Part shown: piece after piece, positions 1 through 13,580 of the stretch
How positions within the stretch are numbered: the stretch's first letter is position 1
Layout of the letters: each line of letters begins with the position of its first letter
Source: Agapetus fuscipes
Taxonomy: Eukaryota; Arthropoda; Insecta; Trichoptera; Glossosomatidae
Length of the DNA: 64,000 nucleotides
Assembly: GCA_951799405.1 (NCBI GenBank)
Contig: OX637346.1
Span: forward strand, 9,447,215-9,511,214
Direction of reading: 5' to 3'
The notes under the pieces: model-generated
Told to the model about the DNA's origin: nothing
What the model saw: the letters and a program-made list of their open reading frames with translations, nothing else
Database searches by the model: none
Position numbers and translations under genes: made by a program

Positions 1-3000
1 ACGCGACACCAGAGTGAAGTCATGGTGGGCATCCACCAGCTTCTGCAGACGGGAGATGATCTCATAGTCAGGCACCACGGAGAAGATGCCGAGGAGTTTG
101 GCGATGGAGGTCCTGAAATCAGTGTAGGTAATAAGATGAAGCTTCAAGTCAACAAGTTTATGTAGTTTGTAGAACTTTAAAGGGACAACTTTATGAAAAG
201 CATTTTAAATAAATATAATTTCTGCCGATCGAATGGATTTATACTTCCTGTGGTGGACTGGTGGTTTGTACTTCGATCTGAGTTAAAAGGATTTGAACCA
301 TCTGACAAGGTGAACTTGTGTCAATTGTCATACCTTTTTTGTTTTCGTAAATGTTCGCTTGTTAATTGCAGACGTATTCAAATAATTCACATGAAATTTC
401 CGGCAAACAGGTTAATTTTTTTCTCACCTGAAGCTTTGCAGCTGCGCATCCCTTCTGTTTGCCTCTGCCAACAGTTCCTTTGTCCTCGCTAGGTCCTCTC
501 TCATCAGAGTTATCTGGTGTTCAGAGATGCTACGTTCCTGGTCCATGGTCTCTCCGGCAGAGCGCACGTGGTCTTTCAGCACGTGCACTTTGCGGTTATA
601 TTTGGTTCTCAGCATCTCAGAGTCAACCAGCCGCTTCTGAAGCTCTTCCACCTTTCGTCCACGCTCCAGTGCGGTTATCTGCAAAGACAAGAATATAAGC
701 ATCAGATCAAGAAAAAAAATCCTAGTTAATGATTTTAATGGATTTTCAGGCGACCGAAACAACCCAAAAACTTACAATACAAGGCCAAATTAAATGGCAC
801 TTCAGCAGAAGAGTGTCCGTGTTTTGAATAAGAGATTAGAGCTCGAAGCCAACTGGTGTCGAAAATAATTTCTCAGGTCGTAACCCAGTCACGAGATTTA
901 TATGTTCCATGCCTGTACACTGCATTGCAACAATCGCTGTTTTTCCTTTCAACTATCTCGATTGACTACCTCCACGTTGATCTTACAATACCTCAAAAAA
1001 CATGTCACGTTTTTAGGGCTTCTACCTTATAATCAGCCGCTTCAGCCAGTTGGCTGTTCAGATCTCTTATCTGCGCCCTGGAGTCCGTCAGTTGGAGACT
1101 CAGTTTATCAACCTGCTTGCTCAACTTCTTGCCCCTCAGCAAAGCTTCGTCTCTCTCCGTTTGGAAGATAGACTTCATCTTGGCACTGTCTTCTTGTAGG
1201 CTGAGTTTCCTCCTCAGAAGATCCAGATGAAGGTCTCTTCTCTGCAGTTGTTCTCTCAATATTCGTACTCTTCTCTGGAGTTGATAAACCACGGCAGTCT
1301 GAAAAAAAAAACTCTAATATATATATTTTGACTTATAAAAATCAGCTATTATCTAATCCTAATGTATAAGTACTAGAAACATTAAATTTGAAGTAGATAC
1401 TCATGTATGTGAAAATGTTAAAAAAATGAAGATAGAAATAAGGTAAAATTAAATAAATACAAACTTAGTACTAAACTAATGAATCAATAGTTATTTACGA
1501 CTAAGAATTGAAATTGCTTCGATGCTAATACTTTAAATATTATGTTTATTTAAATTAAATGCTTTACATTATTGAAAATCCCTGCTTGTAATACAGTGTA
1601 TTGATAAAATGTGATTGTTACTAGTGTTGTAGCATTTTTATTTGTTTACAGTGAAAACCAAAAATAAGTTCTACTTCTTACTCATATTTATGTCAATGTA
1701 GGTACTCTAGAAGTCTAAATCTAGGTATAATTTTCATTTACATCTAAGTGTTTTTTTGTACTTTTGAAGTAAAGGTGTCATAGAAATAATTAAAAAGAAT
1801 AATTGATTTAGTGAAAAAGGTACAATGTAGGTAAGAACTTAGTGCCGTTTCCTTACTTCTTTCAGTATTGGCAAATCAAGAAGTGATCTTTCTCTTCGTA
1901 AGCGAGGAAGAGATCCGTAATATCCGCTGCACAAGAACTGGAGTCCACATAAACAATAATTAATAGCATACTAGCATTTACCCCTCATGAAATTTAATTT
2001 GGTTGAAATTTTTTTTTTCAAAATACCATTCAATTGCTTATTACTTGAAAAGTTATTTTGGGTGAGTATTCGGGTCTCAAACCTCAAATAACATATAAGA
2101 AACCAAGTCGAATCAAATTTTCAAAATTCACTCTAATCCTCCGATTTGTTACAGGATTATTAATTTATGCAAATGAAGGTCTCAACTCAGAAGGCATTTC
2201 ATAATGTTAAAAATAGCGAGACAGGGAATTTAGACATTATGTTGTAAGACAAATAACATTTATCAAAGGCAGAACCTTGCGAGATCGAATCTGCAAGGAC
2301 CACGTACAAAAAAAAAGTGGAATGGAGGATATAGTGAGATGGAGCAGATCCAGGAGATGATTTTAGAGAGATCATGTATCCAGAATGAGCCGCAAAAAAC
2401 TCACAAAGTCATAATTAATGAGATGTCAATCGGTCAACGCCTAACTGAAAGACCTCTAAAGGTGAAAAAATAGCTAGACTTTCTCACCTCAAGATTGAAT
2501 CGATACTAACTTTTTTCGTGAAACACAGATTACAAGATTTTTTAATCTGTCGCTATTCTTTTAGGTGTGGCTTGAACCTCTGGAGAGTTGCCTCCTAGCT
2601 CTAAAGATCTACGTCAAGTAAAATAGAATATAACAATAACCTTGTCCACGATCTTGTCACTCTCCAGCCTGGCCAGCTGTTCTGCCCTCACCAGCATGGA
2701 CTCTGTCTGCAGATCCACCCCAACTTCTTGTGATATTTCATCCATGTTGAGCGCCTTGCTGAGTCTCTCCAGGAAAGTGATGAGCTGGAATTACGAAGGC
2801 GGACAAACCATCAACTAAATCACCGAAACATTTTAATCGCCAACACTTATCTTTTATGGGCTGCGGTGCGGTGAGGATAAATTCCTGACCATCCGCATAA
2901 AAACCCCTGATTAATAAACGTTATATTTCAAGTTTATGGTCGCACAAATTTTCAGGGCATTAAGTATAAATATTGCTCGAACGAGTTATAGGACACAAAG

Positions 3001-5718
3001 TGTTCAATTTGCATGACTAGCTGCTTCTCAAAGCAAGTGTCCAGTGAGCAAAACAACATATTTGTGGTTTCTATAAAAACAGCTAGATCGATCAACGTAG
3101 CCAAATCCTATTAAAATATTTAATAAAAAATGGTGGCAGTAATTATAGTTTGCGGTTACCGATGATTTGTCTCTTCTTAGAGCATCTCTTGAAAGTTCCA
3201 GGGCGCTGAGTTCTTTGTCCAAGTTGTGAACTTTGGTTTCCAATAATGCTCGTTCATCCTCTAGAATCCGCAATCTGCCAGAAGACTGCTCGTGAGCAAT
3301 AGCATGACGGTTCAACTGCTGAGTTTCAACGTTCAGTTTCTCTCGTAAATTGTGTAATTGCTAAAAAAATATGTGAGTTTTTAAAAGCATGTGCAATATT
3401 GTTAGAGGGATATTATGATATGAATCCGATGAGTTACCATGCTCATATCTTTGTTGTCACTTAGAATCTCCCTGATGCGATCCCTAATTGAGTTCTCGCT
3501 GCATTCAACAAATCTCGCTGGCAAGCTTAGCTGGATTGCTAATGATTCAGTGAAGCTCCGAAATTCATGCTGCAGACGTTGATTTTTTTCCTCACGATGC
3601 TTTAAATCATCTGTCATAAAGATAAAGTGTAATATTATAAATTAATACAGATTCATACTTACTATAGGTACGTTATTTATATACATAATGTTCTTACCTT
3701 TAATTTGGCATATGGTGTTTTCCAACTGAGCAATATTTCCCGTGGCAGAGTTCAAACTTTTATGACTAGAAGAATACTTATCTCTAGCATCATGAACTTC
3801 TCTTTCAAGAACTCTATTTTGCATTTCCAGACCCTCTTTTTCTTGTCGCAATCTATCCAAATCAACAGCTTGCGATGAGCACTGTCTTTGCAAAATGTCT
3901 TTTTCAGTATTCGATCGTTCTAGGGAATCCTTGCAGTTTTTTAGTTCTTGTTCCAAGCATATCAGGTTTTCAGAGGAATTCAAACATTTTGTGCGGAGCC
4001 TGGAAGTTTCTTGCACTAGTTCTGAAGCTCTCACAATAATACTTTCCGGGGAATGAGCATGAGAACTTTCACAAAACTCCGCACCCAAAGAAGCTGATAA
4101 CCTTCTTACCAAATCTTGCAGCTGTCCTCTCACGTTGTCTTTCATCTGTTCCTCATTAGAGCATTCGATTTCCAGGTTTCTCAACTTCTTTTCCAAATCT
4201 TTCGCTCTATCTTCATGATATTTACTGTCTCTTTGTAAAGTTTGCAAGGCTATTTCATTTCTACCTTGCGTTGAATACAAGCTTCGCTCCTTGTCTTCCA
4301 GATCCTGAACTTTTTTCTTGAGAGATGCAATGACTGCATTTTGACGAGCAGCTTGCTCTCTCAAATGCTCTATCTCCACTTGGAGCTCCATCACCCTCTG
4401 ATCTCTGCACAACACCTGACTCTTCATATCAGCTATCTGAAATTGGTTACAAAGGCAATACTAATCCGATTGTTGATCTAATTTGTAAGGTGAACATTTA
4501 ACACTTGCATAAAATGATTGTAACTAGTTTCTATTAACATTGAACTACCATCATTACAATGTTATAAATATACTAAGGAATTAAAATAAAAAACTTCTTT
4601 GTTACAATTCACATGAGCTTTTATTATTTTTTAAACACTACCGGTTTCGGGAGAAGCAATACCTCCCATCTTCAGGTGTAAATATAAACTTTAGATATAA
4701 ACTTTAGAACTTTTTTTTATATAAAAGTTTATATTTACACCTGAAGATGGGAGGTATTGCTTCTCCCGAAACCGGTAGTGTTTAAAAAATAATAAAAGCT
4801 CATGTGAATTGTAACAAAGAAGTTTTTTATTTTAATCTATTAAAATGAACTTTCACGAAGTAACTGCCAAAAACCTAGATAATACTAAGGAATTACTTAT
4901 TTCAATATATAAAGGATAAAGTTTAAATTAATTACCTCCGTGGCTAATCGATCTCTTTTGTACTGAAGTGCAGCAAGTTCGCTTCTTAAAGCCATCGTGG
5001 TATCAAGTGCACCTTCACCTTCCATCTACATTCAGGTCAAACAATGTTACATTAAACACGCCCATATTTAATTCCAATTATCAAAACACAACTTAGTAAA
5101 CATCTAATTGATTTGAATGAAATGTTTTATTATATTGTTTTCATATAGTGGTTCTGTACAGGGCAAACTTTTTGAATGAAACGTTTTGTAGAGTGTGAGG
5201 GAAATTAGGTCGATCGAGTATATTTAGTTGGTTTCTCACGCATGCCACGCGGTCTCAAGGTGGACTGACAGTACGTAAATAACAAAGAGCATCCCCATGG
5301 CTGCAATAACAGGCCAAACTTATTCACGATGAAGAAATAGAGTTTCCCGCTCAGGGCGAGGTAAATCAATGTTTAGTGCAAGGCACCGAACATCGAAGGC
5401 CCATCGGAATAGGAACTACTAAATTATTTCATCCAATGGAAATTTCGCATGCCAATATTGAATTAGCATGTTTGACGACAACATCTTTTACTTATTGCTC
5501 ACAATTATTACAATAAATTTGTTCACGCATATTAACAATAACGCCATAAATATCGAGGTATATCATAATTATTAACCTACATATTTGTATGTATTTTAAG
5601 ATATAGTAAAATGAAACAGTCAACAAATGAACTTCAGTACCTCGGACGGTGTTTTCGAGCAAAGAACTTCAAATATTTTCCAGTCTTCTTCATTGTTCGG
5701 TCTTGATGAAGAAGCCAT
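1..5718 (-). CDS. CCDC170: CCDC170-like coiled-coil protein, 3' end off the left edge
   Basis: Nine coding exons (minus strand) join in phase: 5718-5641, 5025-4936, 4436-3698, 3610-3438, 3360-3160, 2784-2641, 1298-1026, 678-428, 112-1. They give 687 residues with no stop before the window edge; vertebrate CCDC170 is about 715 aa, so little is probably missing. The start (MASSSRPNNEE) is the first ATG of a short exon followed by a clean GT donor. The product is almost entirely heptad-like Gln/Glu/Lys/Arg/Leu coiled coil. It is interrupted by four short Leu-rich segments of similar pattern: near LSASLGAEF, LSLPARFVE, LSKALNMDE and KLLGIFSVV. No signal peptide, membrane segment or catalytic motif is visible. 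The name rests on overall pattern, especially the block DSRAQIRDLNSQLAEAADYK, recalled from the family and not searched. CCDC170 is reported as a Golgi/microtubule-associated protein; the role here is inference. Another long coiled-coil family remains possible. Confidence 0.6.
4580..4836. repeat. Perfect 113-bp inverted repeat (foldback MITE) in an intron
   Basis: The arms 4580-4692 and 4724-4836 are exact reverse complements by eye, separated by a 31-base AT-rich loop. The element lies in the CCDC170-like intron 4437-4935. A diverged single arm recurs at 63151-63260 with the same core (TTTCGGGAGAAGCA and CCCATCTTCAGGTGTAAAT), so this is a dispersed family. No target-site duplication is clear. 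Confidence 0.9.
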
Positions 5719-7412
5719 GTTTTCTTGATGATTTTATCGCCACTTAGTATGTAAATAAATAACCGTTTACATGTTTTGGTAATATTTAATGTTTAAAGTG
5801 AGACGTGTGTATATTTAATGTACCGCACACAGTATTTTATCGATAAAAAGAAAATCTGGGAACAAATCTGGCCTGCACAGGTGTCCTGTAACTTAGGGAA
5901 TATCGATTTAATTTTTCTTGCCTTTTTGAGGGCCCTTAGCACCGAATCTGTTGTATTTGATGAACAACTACTTACTTTACAAAGTGGTACCTTCATCAAT
6001 CATCAACTTAAATGTCTGAATATAGTTTACAAACACTTCCAGCTCAGGAAAATAAGTTCGAAGTTTAAAACTTATGGATAAACTTTATGAATGTATCTAT
6101 AATAGTTATTTATGCCACTGCCAAGTAATGATAGTCTTTTTAACACGAGTGCTAGTTTGTGCCATGAGGCGCAGCCGAATGGCACAATAGAAAGCACGAG
6201 TGTTACAAAGACTAATTACGTGCAGTGGCATACAATACTTTTTCTACGACCATGAGAGAATTAACAAAATAGTGAATAATAGTCATTATAATGTACTCGT
6301 CCATTTGAAGTAATTAAAACCTTACCTTTGTCAAAACGTGTGATTTATCATTCCCTTCGATTATCTAATCTAACCTAAGTTGTAAAAATAAATTATATTT
6401 AGGTTTCATATTGAATTCATGCCCACAAGCCGACACATATGTATAAGGTCGCGCTTTTACATCCTGCATATAAGCTTAAACATTCAAACCCAAAACTCAA
6501 ATAAACATATGCCCTGCAGTTGTATTGGCAGGTGAACCAAATTTGTACAGCATAGGTGATCAACCTCATACTCACCTATTAACCAAGTAACTTTTTGAGT
6601 TTGTTTATTTTTTCCGGTGAAATTTTTTGTATTCGAATATCACTAATATTGTATAAAGCCTAATCAGCTGATCGCTTGCGGCCATCTTGGATTGACAGGT
6701 CTTCATACCCCCATACAAGGTTGACACTTGAAATTAAAAAATGGTTCCAATTCTGACAATGCGCATGCGCACATGTTCATTTTAACACGGTTACCGGTTG
6801 CATAATGTAACATTATGCAACGGGTGTAGAAATGTATGGCATTGTGATTGCGTTAGCCGTTTTGTAATTAGTAAATTACCAAATGGGAGTAGAAAAACAA
6901 TATAGAGATATTATGTATTTGTACTGTCTACGACAAAATAAGGTAACCTAAATACCTAGCTAAGAAACTTATGAAACAATGTTGTAAAAATATTTTTCAT
7001 ATAAATAACATCGTATATTTTTATCCACAATTGAACTTTAATATGTGGGCACGCTAAGGTTACTTTCTACATTAAATCCTTATTTGTTCATAAAAAAAAG
7101 TTGTAGTTATTTATTTATTCATTATAAACTTTTGTTTATAGTTACCTGATAAAAAAACATTCATCATAAGGGCTGAGTCACTGAAATGCCTTAATTAATT
7201 AATCACAAAAATATGAAAAAATCAAATCGAGTTTTGCTTCCTTTTCTAGCTTTTTGTGAAAAAAAATTTGAGCCAGTTATTCAATTATTTTTCTGAAGAT
7301 TTTAGTTATCGTGATATTGATGGACATACAATTTTAACAGTTTACTAACACTTGACATCTGTGTGCAGAATTCCAAAGCATTTTATTCGCGAGTGCGCGA
7401 AAAGCTCAACAA
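5719..7412. other. Intergenic region between divergent genes
   Basis: AT-rich DNA lies between the CCDC170-like start (minus) and COX7A (plus). It holds one interspersed element (6098-6897, listed separately). Short open frames such as 5818-6081 are AT-rich and look random. No RNA gene was recognised. Confidence 0.6.
6098..6897. mobile_element. Interspersed element, copy 1 (about 800 bp)
   Basis: This is nearly identical to 53772-54758, apart from a roughly 180-bp segment (around 54308-54480) missing here. The left part (6108-6235) is an imperfect palindrome (GCCACTGCC ... GCAGTGGCA). The motif TTTTTCTAC is found near 6238 and, inverted, at the right end, so it may be a terminal repeat. The middle (about 6410-6600) is a diverged copy of the repeat family found at 14285. 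There is no coding capacity. It is probably a composite non-autonomous DNA element. Confidence 0.75.
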
Positions 7413-7519
7413 AGCTATAAATAGAAAACTGCCGTCGCGACGTCACGCGGCGCTCTGAAAAGCTTCAAGAAAAGGCGGCCATTTTTGTTTCATAACAGCT
7501 GTGATCGAAAGAAGTCAAA
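7413..7519 (+). promoter_or_regulatory. Putative COX7A promoter and 5' UTR
   Basis: A TATAAATA stretch lies at about 7416-7423. A CRE-like GACGTCAC follows at about 7439-7446, inside a short GC-richer island (CGTCGCGACGTCACGCGGCG). The translation start follows about 75 bp later. The transcription start was not determined; this is inference from motifs only. Confidence 0.4.
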
Positions 7520-10503
7520 ATGTACTACAAATTCAACAATATTTCTGGGCAGGTCATTGGGACTTCCAATGTACAGACACCGCTGTATCCCATTGTAAGT
7601 TTCCCATTTTATTATCAATTTATTTGATGAACTGTCATATAAATAAATATTTTTAAAAAATGCAACTCCCTGTTACTTAACACTGCTAAGTACTTAGGTA
7701 CTTTATAACCTTCAATAAATGAAAAAGTTCAGTTATTTACATGAAAAATTAAATAAACACTCGTATTACATTTTCATGCATTCTTGTTTTTTTTTTTTAA
7801 ATTCAATATTACCTACTTATGTTTTTTTTTTACCTGTTTTAAATAATAATAATATAATAATATCAGGCTAATTTATTTTAAATTACAAATGATAAGAGAG
7901 CGCCGTTTTTGTGTGTGCCACACCTCAAGGGCCCTCTCCGATCATGGATAAGACTTTCTAAAAAGGTTTGTCTTGAAGTGAAATAGATTGATACTTGTGA
8001 TTACTAAAAAAATAGCAAGTTTAAATAGTAAATGAAACAGGTAAGTGCAAACAGATCCCTGAAACAAATATTTTTTTTTCAAGATTAAAGAAAAAGCACT
8101 TTGTTCTACACAGAAAGGTGATATTATAAAACAAGGTCTAAGCACTTTATTTTATAATATCTTATTATTTAAAAAAAAAAAAAGGATTAACAGAGTGTTT
8201 CACTTAAAAGTTTTCATTGTATAATTTTCTAAGAAAATTGTGTGTATGAAAACCCCAATTGGATTCTATATAAATCATGCTTCTACATATAATTAAATAT
8301 TTTTATTAAAAAACTTAAAAATTAAAGAATAGGTACTCAGCATAGTATTTCTGTCATGTCATTCCATGAAATAAGTTTTTTTTATTTAATATGTTGGGAT
8401 GCAAATGCACACAAATCTAATTGAAATAAAGTTCACTTAATCTGTTTCCTTACCTATTGATTATATTATAATCAATAGGTACCTACCTCATTATAGTCTA
8501 TAGAACTGCTGATCTGTATAGTACTTAAGATTTTTCTAATGGAAAAAAGGGTTTTTGTAATTTTAAACCATGTTACTCACATCTTAACATCCTTTAATTA
8601 CTTATTTGTTCTGATCCCTTCTCATTGTTTAGTGTCTGATTTGAAAATATACAATACCTGATCTAAGTATCAATTCAGCAATCATTTGTAATATGTTTCA
8701 GACGCCAGCTGTTTACAGCAAGGTGGAAGCCCCAACAGTGAGGTACGCCAACAGCCCCAAGCTCTGCACCGTCTCCCCCATCATGAGGGCCCCGGGCAGC
8801 AAGGGCTATGGAACCAAGGCCCCTGAACACATCAGGAGAATGCAGGAACTCTTCCAGGTAATAATCACTATATTCTTTCTTATCTGAAGAAATGGCAAGA
8901 ATTACGGAACCAAAGCACCGGATTAGGACATCACGCGGATAAAGGAACTCTTCCAAGTAGGTATAATCGGTACATTCCTTCTTATCTGAAGGCCCAAACG
9001 GCAAGGATTAAGGAACCAAAGCACCGGACTAGGACATCACGAGGATAAAGGAACTCTTCCAAGTAGGTATAATCGGTACATTCCTTCTTATCTGAAGGCC
9101 CAAACGCCAAGGATTACGGAACAAAAGCACCGGATTAGGACATCACGAGGATAAAGGAACTCTTCCAAGTAGGTATAATCGGTATATCCTTTTTATCTGA
9201 AGGCCCAAACGGCAAGGATTACGGAACCAAAGCACCGGATTAGGACATCACGAGGATAAAGGAACTCTTCCAAGTAGGTATAATCGGTACATTCCTTCTT
9301 ATCTGAAGGCCCAAACGGCAAGGATTACGGAACCAAAGCACCGGATTAGGACATCACGAGGATAAAGGAACTCTTCCAAGTAGGTATAATCGGTATATCC
9401 TTTTTATCTGAAGGCCCAAACGGCAAGGATTACGGAACCAAAGCACCGGATTAATACATCAGATGACTGCAGGAACTCTTTCAGGTACTTAAGTATATAA
9501 TAAATCACCTCTCAGCCAGGCGCTGAACTTTTGTCAGACTCAAATGCATTGCTAGAAAATTAAGTCTGTCATAATGGAACTGGTATCAATTTTTCTTGTG
9601 TATTAATTAACTTTTTTTTTATATATAATATGAGATTTTTGATCAATTTTATAAATAATACAAAGTAAAAAGTAATTCAGATAATAAAGAGCCATTTACA
9701 GGTTTTCATAGATGAGGCAATTTGGGTACAGGTAGGTAATAAGAAATCAACATTGGTAAAACAAAGAACAAAATCAAGATTAGTAAGTCTCAGGAATACA
9801 AGGATATGAGGAGTATAACACAGATTACTTGTTTTTGATATTAAGTACTACTATGTTGTATTGAAATCTCTCAACCAACACCTTTGTGGCATCTTCATAG
9901 GTGCTATGGACAGAAGAGATTACAGATTGTCAAATATTCACAAATGTAGGGAGCTCTCTCACATTTCCTTTAAAAAAATACATATGCTAAGAAGGATAGT
10001 TTTTTTTTTTTGGAGCTGCTATTCCAGCATATAGAATGCTGAATATACCTGTATATTACAATATTATGCCCTTGGAAAATATAATATCCTAGTAAGATTT
10101 TCACTTTTTATTTTATAAAGATTTTTATATTTTAATTTATCATCCTATTTCGATCATCAAAGGAAAGCCCTCTAGCTGTTACAGACTAGACGCATTCTAC
10201 CCAGATTGATGGTTTGTCTATGGATTACTCAAAGTGGCGTAAAGGGATGTATGAAAGCTTTCACGTCTGTCCAGTAATCCATAAACAAACCGTGCAGAAT
10301 GTGTCTAGTATGAAAAGCGCTTAACCCTTAAACAAAATGTTGCAATGTTGTATTTTTTCCAGAAATCGAACGACTTACCAGTACACCTGAAAGGAGGTCC
10401 GGCCGACAAGATGCTGTTCCTGGCCACCTGTGGTCTGCTAGGACTTGGCATTATTGGCATGGCGGACCTCTTTTGGACCCTTGCTTGGCCTAGGAAACAA
10501 TAA
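7520..10503 (+). CDS. COX7A: Cytochrome c oxidase subunit 7A (COX7A/COX7A2L type)
   Basis: Three exons, 7520-7594, 8702-8857 and 10363-10503 (TAA), encode 123 aa and join in phase 0. The N-terminus MYYKF matches the start of COX7A2L/SCAF1-type proteins. The C-terminal exon carries the COX7A signature (LPVHLKGGPADKMLF) followed by a single hydrophobic helix (LATCGLLGLGIIGMADLFW). Known role: a small nuclear-encoded inner-membrane subunit at the edge of respiratory complex IV, with 7A-like forms involved in complex III-IV contacts. Whether this insect protein acts as subunit, assembly factor or both cannot be told from sequence. The middle exon (TPAVYSKVEAPTVRY ... RRMQELFQ) is the matrix-side linker. 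A polyadenylation signal AATAAA lies at 10574-10579. The second intron carries a tandem array derived from exon 2 (8885-9490). Confidence 0.9.
8885..9490 (+). repeat. About 105-bp tandem array derived from COX7A exon 2 and its splice donor
   Basis: Six degenerate copies follow exon 2 directly. The anchor GGAACTCTT recurs at about 8944, 9050, 9155, 9261, 9367 and 9471 (spacing 104-106), against 8845 in the exon. Each unit resembles the exon end (AAGGxxTAxGGAACCAAxGC ... GGAACTCTTCCA) plus the intronic TTCTTATCTGAAG that follows the donor. The copies are untranslatable: they carry in-frame stops where the exon reads PEHIRRM. Confidence 0.9.
10186..10309. mobile_element. Small MITE-like inverted repeat in COX7A intron 2
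   Basis: The outer sequences are imperfect inverted repeats: ACTAGACGCATTCTACCCAG on the left pairs with CTGCACGGTTTG/GCAGAATGTGTCTAGT on the right. The inner TATGGATTAC pairs with GTAATCCATA. The element is about 124 bp with no coding capacity. Confidence 0.6.
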
Positions 10504-10573
10504 ACTGTTTATTAGAAAGCAATTCTAAATTCTAAATTATATTTTTGGTTGTTAATTTGTAAAATATGTTGTG

Positions 10574-10579
10574 AATAAA
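10574..10579 (+). terminator. COX7A polyadenylation signal
   Basis: A canonical AATAAA lies 71 bases after the COX7A stop, in AT-rich DNA. Confidence 0.7.
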
Positions 10580-10599
10580 AATTATATGTTTCAGTTGTT

Positions 10600-11260
10600 T
10601 TCAATATTTCATTTCACTGAAATATCCATACTCCATAGGTACCTACCTATATTTGATAAGAGTTTTAGGCTTACACTACCTACTTATTCATATTTTTCAT
10701 AATATCCTTTCAATATTTACCTTCTTTTCTTTACCAGATCTGAAAGGACAGCTTTAAAGACATGCTATTCTGAATCATAAGACAGACTTGTTAAAATTTT
10801 GGTAAATCAGCGGGAATATTAATATTTAATATTATTTTATTGAATGCACAACACACTATTTTTTATTTCATTTTCATTCCTTTATTTCAATTTCATCAAT
10901 TCAATGATCCGAACTTTCATAAAATTTGGAAAAAAATAATGGTAACAGCAATCAGCTGTAGGTAGAAAGGGATTTTCAAACATAAGGAAATCCCGCCGGT
11001 CACTTCATATTTTGAGGAAAAATTATTTGATCGTTTACAATACACTTTTGCTTTACACACACCATAAACAAGATTAAAAATAAAAAATTCGGTTAAAAAT
11101 ATGTATATTTTTGTGAAAAATAATTTTTGGAAGATAAAAATATAAAATGCGTAATCAAATTTATCTATTTTTCTCCTTTATAATTTTTTTGGGCCTTATA
11201 ATAAAAATAATTCAACTGACAGTACGCTGTGTGGATAAGATACGTCACTTAAAAATTCGT
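10600..11260. other. Intergenic region, no gene seen
   Basis: AT-rich spacer between COX7A and the ubiquitin-RpL40 gene. The short open frame at 11147-11329 overlaps the putative promoter/first exon of RpL40 and looks random. Confidence 0.6.
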
Positions 11261-11264
11261 ACAG

Positions 11265-11324
11265 CGCGGCCCGCCATCTTTCTTTTTCTTGGTTATAAAT
11301 CTCGTGCCACCACGTTGCGCTCGA
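11265..11324 (+). promoter_or_regulatory. RpL40 promoter and non-coding first exon with TOP-like tract
   Basis: A pyrimidine run (CTTTCTTTTTCTT at about 11278-11290) follows GC-rich CGCGGCCCGCCAT. It resembles the 5' TOP initiator of ribosomal-protein genes. The exon would end at 11324 before GTAAGC and splice to the acceptor at 11578-11579, nine bases before the ATG. This is inferred from motifs and the known architecture of ribosomal-protein genes. Confidence 0.55.
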
Positions 11325-11539
11325 GGTAAGCAGAAAATATACATTTTATCCTGCGAAGTAAAATACATTAAACTATTTAACGTACAGTTCTGATCGACAA
11401 GTTTCACTTTCAATGCTGAGTATCTCATACTTTTGTTGTGATCAAGCGTTTGACGTCTTATACTGAAGGTTCCATTTTCAAATCAAACGTCATGTCTCCT
11501 GTTTTACAGAAAAGCTGTGTTCCTTTGTTTTTTCCTTAG

Positions 11540-12652
<1,113 letters not shown>

Positions 12653-12770
12653 ACGACAAATACCTGCAAATATTGTATTCACAACAACACTCTTTGGTCA
12701 AGTGCATCCAATATCATCAACAGACAGTTTGCAATATGCAGTTCTACTTTATCACTTGACAAATTAAATT

Positions 12771-12776
12771 AATAAA
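12771..12776 (+). terminator. RpL40 polyadenylation signal
   Basis: AATAAA lies about 120 bases after the RpL40 stop and is followed by a T-rich, GTGTTT-containing stretch. Confidence 0.7.
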
Positions 12777-12779
12777 TGT

Positions 12780-13580
12780 TTTTATGATAACTGCCTCAAT
12801 GTGTTTTATTACACTTAAAGAGAACATTCTCACATTTTATATATATATTTTTTTTATGCAAGTATCCTTAGTCCCTTTTGTAGGATACGTCTGGTGGCAG
12901 ATTGGAAGTTGTGAGTGTATCGGGATGTATGTTAGCTTGACTTGACACGATCCAGTGTAGTTTGTCTGGCGATTCCACACATTTTGTGACTGGACTGGCA
13001 CAAAGGGGTTACAGCGGGTAGTCAATATAATGTTATGGAAATGTGACGATCGCTCAACCGGCCAACTAACTAAATAGCCTACGAACTAAATAGCCTACGA
13101 ACATCTAGTTATTAGCTAGTAAGTATCCCAGTTACTTCCACTTTTGATGTCTGAAGGAAATTCTGAATTTTTCAACTCCATTCTGTGAGATGTTAGACTA
13201 GTGCCGTTTTCTAATATCTGATAAGGATTGTAAAAGATGGAAAATAAAAGACAGTGTCGCAGATAGGAAAAGAGGTACCAACTAATTTCCTGCGGAAGAG
13301 GCTCAGCATTGATAACCTGATAAAATATAAAGATTGGATCTGTGAATGTCCTGCTTTAAAATTTGGCTGCTCAGTCGCTTCATGTAAGTTCTAGTACTGC
13401 GAACCGAGGCAGCAAACATGGTATTTATGCATTCAGGCTGACCTGAGTCGTATAGAACCTGGACCTATGGTGATGTCTTTGGTAAAGGCATATCAATTTT
13501 TTAATCTAGCGAGAAGGTATCTATGGGAAGTAAAGAGAGAAATTAAAAAAACAATAACAGCTTCAGTATTTTACAGTAAA
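12780..13580. other. Intergenic region between convergent genes
   Basis: Lies between RpL40 (plus) and the FIG4 3' end (minus). One short local duplication (CTAAATAGCCTACGAA, twice, near 13070-13100) is visible. No gene or recognisable transposon was seen. Confidence 0.5.

Noticed and set aside
8675..9004. 109-residue minus-strand open frame over COX7A exon 2
   Set aside because: Antisense of a coding exon plus its tandem array; internal repetition comes from the array.
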